Both the position numbers and the translations under genes were made by a program. From Rhyacichthys aspro (Eukaryota > Chordata > Actinopteri > Gobiiformes > Rhyacichthyidae): a stretch of DNA of 64,000 nt. Within the stretch, counting starts at the first letter, position 1, and every line of letters starts with the position of its first letter. The notes below the pieces were generated by a model, which saw only the letters and a program-made list of their open reading frames with translations, ran no database searches and was not told the DNA's origin. Below, one piece after another: positions 60,737 to 64,000 of this stretch. Where the stretch lies: contig CM072161.1 in NCBI GenBank assembly GCA_036850595.1, forward strand, positions 18,309,812 through 18,373,811, written 5' to 3'.

Positions 60737-63700
60737 TGTCCAGAGCAGAGGCAGTAGTTAGTGTCAGGGGCAGGAGGGGGGTGGAGAAGGGGGCGTGAGG
60801 GGGGCAGATTATGTGAAACCACTTCCCGGGACAGTGTATTTAACGCTGACCGAGTTCCTGTCGAGGCTGTTATGCTAATCTGCCTTTCCCTTGTTAAACG
60901 CTGCTAGAGGAGAGGAAATGCACCATGAAAACCTATAGCTCCGGCCGGGACGGGGGGAAGCGGTGTCGGGGGCGGATACGGAGCCCACAGGAAGCAAACA
61001 CGGCATGTTTTTATCCCTCCAGTGCCAACGCCGCTGCTCTTACCCCGCTCTGACCCAACACTTGTTTTCACAGAGGCACACACAGGCTGGCCTTTGTATC
61101 ATAGTGAGGACTCTCAATGAAATGAAAAGAAATAATATAATGTCACAAGAATGAATCAAACCCGGCTTTAGTGTTCAGTAAATGTTGTTCTATTGGATCC
61201 TTTTGGAGCTACTTTATTCCCTGCAGTAGATAGTTGTCAGATCCAGTTTGGAGAAGCAGACAGGAGCTACGCCACAGAGGCTAAACCTGCTGTACATGAG
61301 GTATACTTGTTTGATGAGGCACAAGAGGCATTTAAAATGTGGTGCCTTTAAACAACACCTTACATGTTAAAGCAGGAGTGTCAAATTCACTTTATTTCAG
61401 GGGCCACATACTTCCCAATTTGATCTGTAGCAAAATAATAACATAACAACCTATAAATAACGACAACTCCAATTTTTTCCGCTTTGTTTTGGTGCAAAGA
61501 AGTACAATTACATTATAATATCAGCGCTCTCATCATTTGCAACAGAAAAAGGCAAATGTTGGTCTTCAGAATGTCAGCCTCACAATATGGCTTTGATGCT
61601 AATGCTATTTTGCACAATAACATAGCTCACTCTCACTGTTGCATCGTGAAAAACTGATGAGGCATTAAGTAGAAAACTGAAGGATCAGCTCAGACAGAAG
61701 TTTACGGTCATCTCTAAACTTCAGTTCGATATAATTTCTTTGTATTTTGAAGTGGAGAACACACACTTTGTGAACATAGATCTGTGGCAGTAGAGCAGGA
61801 AATAAAAAACAGGCTTAACTTTAGCTTTTTTCCATTTTCTCTACACGTGAAAGACTAATGACGTATGCAGCGCTGCACTGACTGGAGACTGTGGACTCAA
61901 ATGGTTTCTTCTTTGCTGTAAATCTGGACAAAAGACAGAAGTCCAGTCTAATCAAGCTGTGAGCACAGTCCGACTTCACTGTGACTGACTAAACTCTCTG
62001 CAATGACTCTTTGAATACACGACTAATTAACTCCTTATATTATAGCTGTACTTCCGTCTGTGCTTATTCAGTGTACATTTACTAAAGTGATGAAAGTATA
62101 GAGATAAAAAAAACAGGCATGATTTAAACGTCTTTGTTTGAACGCTCTCGGTCCGCAGACGGTAACACGTACGAGCAGACAGCCACAGATTTTCCAGATG
62201 GATGGAGGGCTTCAATGCGACAGACAAAGGACCCGGCGTTCAGTTCAGAGCCAACCCGGGATTTCCTGGATTAAACCACTGAAAAAAAAAAATTAAAAAA
62301 AGCTAGATCCTTCCGCTTTGCAAAACAGAATGAAGTGCTGCTGGAGCCAAAGTTGTGTAATCTGAGCGTCGAGACCTGTCACAGACATTAACGCGTCATG
62401 CTGCAGATGTTTGGGACGATTATTTGATGTCTTTTGATTAAAGTTCTTGACTGTCTTTTAGACCAAGTACAGTCTGCTTCCATTGAGCATTAGATATTCC
62501 TCAAGGTGCTGCTCAGTGTCTCTATTACAGTCCTGTTCTGGAGCAGTGTCAGTCGAATCTTTACCAAAACCACATCCAGTCAGTCCACTTCTCTCCTCGC
62601 AACAGAATAGATAAAAACCCAGTGTAACTTCTCCTGGAACAACTCGATCACGTCCAAGTTCCATCTTCTTCTCGTCAAGAAAACATCTTGTAAAAGGGTT
62701 ATGTTGTTGGCAGGGTGTTGACTGAGAGGAATAAAGAATCAATCACCAGGACATAATGACGAGATGTGTCTGACTGACCAGGGGCGCAGCTCGTAGTGCC
62801 CCCGACATAACCTGAAGAAATCAATTATAGACACCAGCCTCTGGACACCTGTTTGTTGGAGTTTTTAGAAGTTTTAAAGCATACAAATATTGAAAATAGA
62901 AACATGAGTTTAAATGCTTAGAGATGAAGTATGTTGATTATATTCAGCTAAAGTCATGAGCCTTATCAAAGTGGGAAAAAACTAGCATTTGGTCAACTAC
63001 ATGTACAAAGAATTATGGGAAAAATAGTTTCAAGCTAATATAAACAGATCGAATGGAAGGACGGAGGAGATGGATTTTCTAAAGTGAGGTAGGTCTCTGG
63101 GGGGCGCTACAGAGTCCATCAAAACCATACAGTGAAAAAAGCAGGCTTTAAATGCAACAAATGGCTTCAAAATCACACATTTTTCTCCAAAGACCTCGTT
63201 TGTGATGAAATAAACAGGACTTCACACACACTGGCCAATGAGCACACATATCTATTACTTTACACTATCTAAATAAACACTTCTTGTCATTATTTATTTA
63301 ATGTTAGTTGTTTTTGTAGCTTATATTTCTCCTTTCCTCAGTCCTGATGGAGTCCCTTACAGACACTGGCCAAAATCCAGTCAGAGAACTTTCTTTCAAA
63401 CAGTTTTACTTATAATCTTTTTGATCTGGTGGCCGTCTCTGTTGGCTCTTCACTTTTGGACAGTTCTCATTCTGTCGGACGTTACAATCCAAACAGAGCG
63501 GTGAGTTCAGGCGCTGTCGACATCAAACGCTGCCGCCGTGACCCGGTCTGGTCTGTCTGTGTGTCCCGGGCCGTATGGGAGCTGTCAGGCCTCGTTAGCG
63601 CAGAGCCAGCCTGTCTGCCGACCGAGCGCCAGCCACCCGTCTGTCTGCAGGCCCCTGCCATCGAGGTGGAAGAGTGGTGTTAAACCGCATTTTACTGATT

Positions 63701-64000
63701 AACACTGATCGTTTCAGTGCACTGTTGTTGCCAAGTATTCGTCCAATCGTGATTTTTAGAGATGACACTTTAAAGATTATCTGTTAACGAGGCCACAGAA
63801 ACCTGCCTCATTCTCAAATCCATTCAACTTACTCAAAGACAGAAAGAATCAAGCTCGATGCAGTTTTATTGACTCTTCCACAAGTGACGTCCCCAATAAC
63901 TGCACAGGCCTGAAGGTGAAAGAAGAACCAGACTTTTTTGTTCATTTCAACGAGGAGCAAACTAAAAACAGCAAATAAACCTTTTCTAGACGACAAACTG
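60737..64000. other. Right flank, no gene recognised
   Basis: A non-repetitive block lies at 60825-60915, with TATGCTAATCTGCC and TTGTTAAACGCTGC. Beyond that is unique AT-rich sequence with no exon, RNA gene or array recognised. The C+G-richer part at 63480-63680 has an open frame with no domain. Confidence 0.5.

Overview
The window is vertebrate nuclear DNA, most likely from a teleost fish. It carries one recognisable protein-coding gene, split into small exons with GT/AG introns. Its product is closest to fish fibroblast growth factor receptor 4 (fgfr4). The surrounding DNA is full of degenerate minisatellites, short nonautonomous repeats and decayed LINE tails of a type common in fish. I cannot name the species.

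Layout. About 1-25,200 is a gene-poor flank. It holds a 62-bp minisatellite (5,479-5,930), a 27-base A run, a direct duplication of about 650 bp (10.2 and 12.8 kb) and many patches of a degenerate GGTTTAGTCC / GGACTAAACC repeat, densest at 20.86-21.41 kb. The fgfr4 transcription unit runs on the + strand from a probable noncoding first exon ending at 25,910 to poly(A) signals near 41,710. The start codon is at 29,153 and the stop codon ends at 40,138. About 41,750-64,000 is a second gene-poor flank with LINE remnants, another degenerate repeat family, paired MITE-like elements and a second array of the same 62-bp minisatellite (53,928-54,616).

The gene. Twenty coding exons join without a frame break into 2,838 nt (945 aa plus stop). 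The order is signal peptide, an extra Ig domain (D0), a 17-codon linker exon, Ig1, acid box, Ig2, Ig3, transmembrane helix, juxtamembrane segment, tyrosine kinase and C-tail. Mammalian FGFR4 has about 800 residues and three Ig domains. D0 is encoded by two exons whose phases match those of the two Ig3 exons. The first exon is exactly 191 bp in both pairs, and the Cys-Cys and Cys-Trp spacings are the same. D0 therefore looks like an intragenic copy of Ig3 placed between the signal peptide and Ig1. This is the most interesting item in the window, although it may prove to be shared by other teleosts.

Other points. The two 62-bp arrays lie in the same orientation about 48 kb apart and bracket the whole gene. 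A 22-bp minisatellite of about 35 copies sits in the 3' UTR. I found no second protein-coding gene, no RNA gene and no CRISPR array. Almost every other open frame is short, many begin at non-ATG codons, and several are only translations of tandem repeats.
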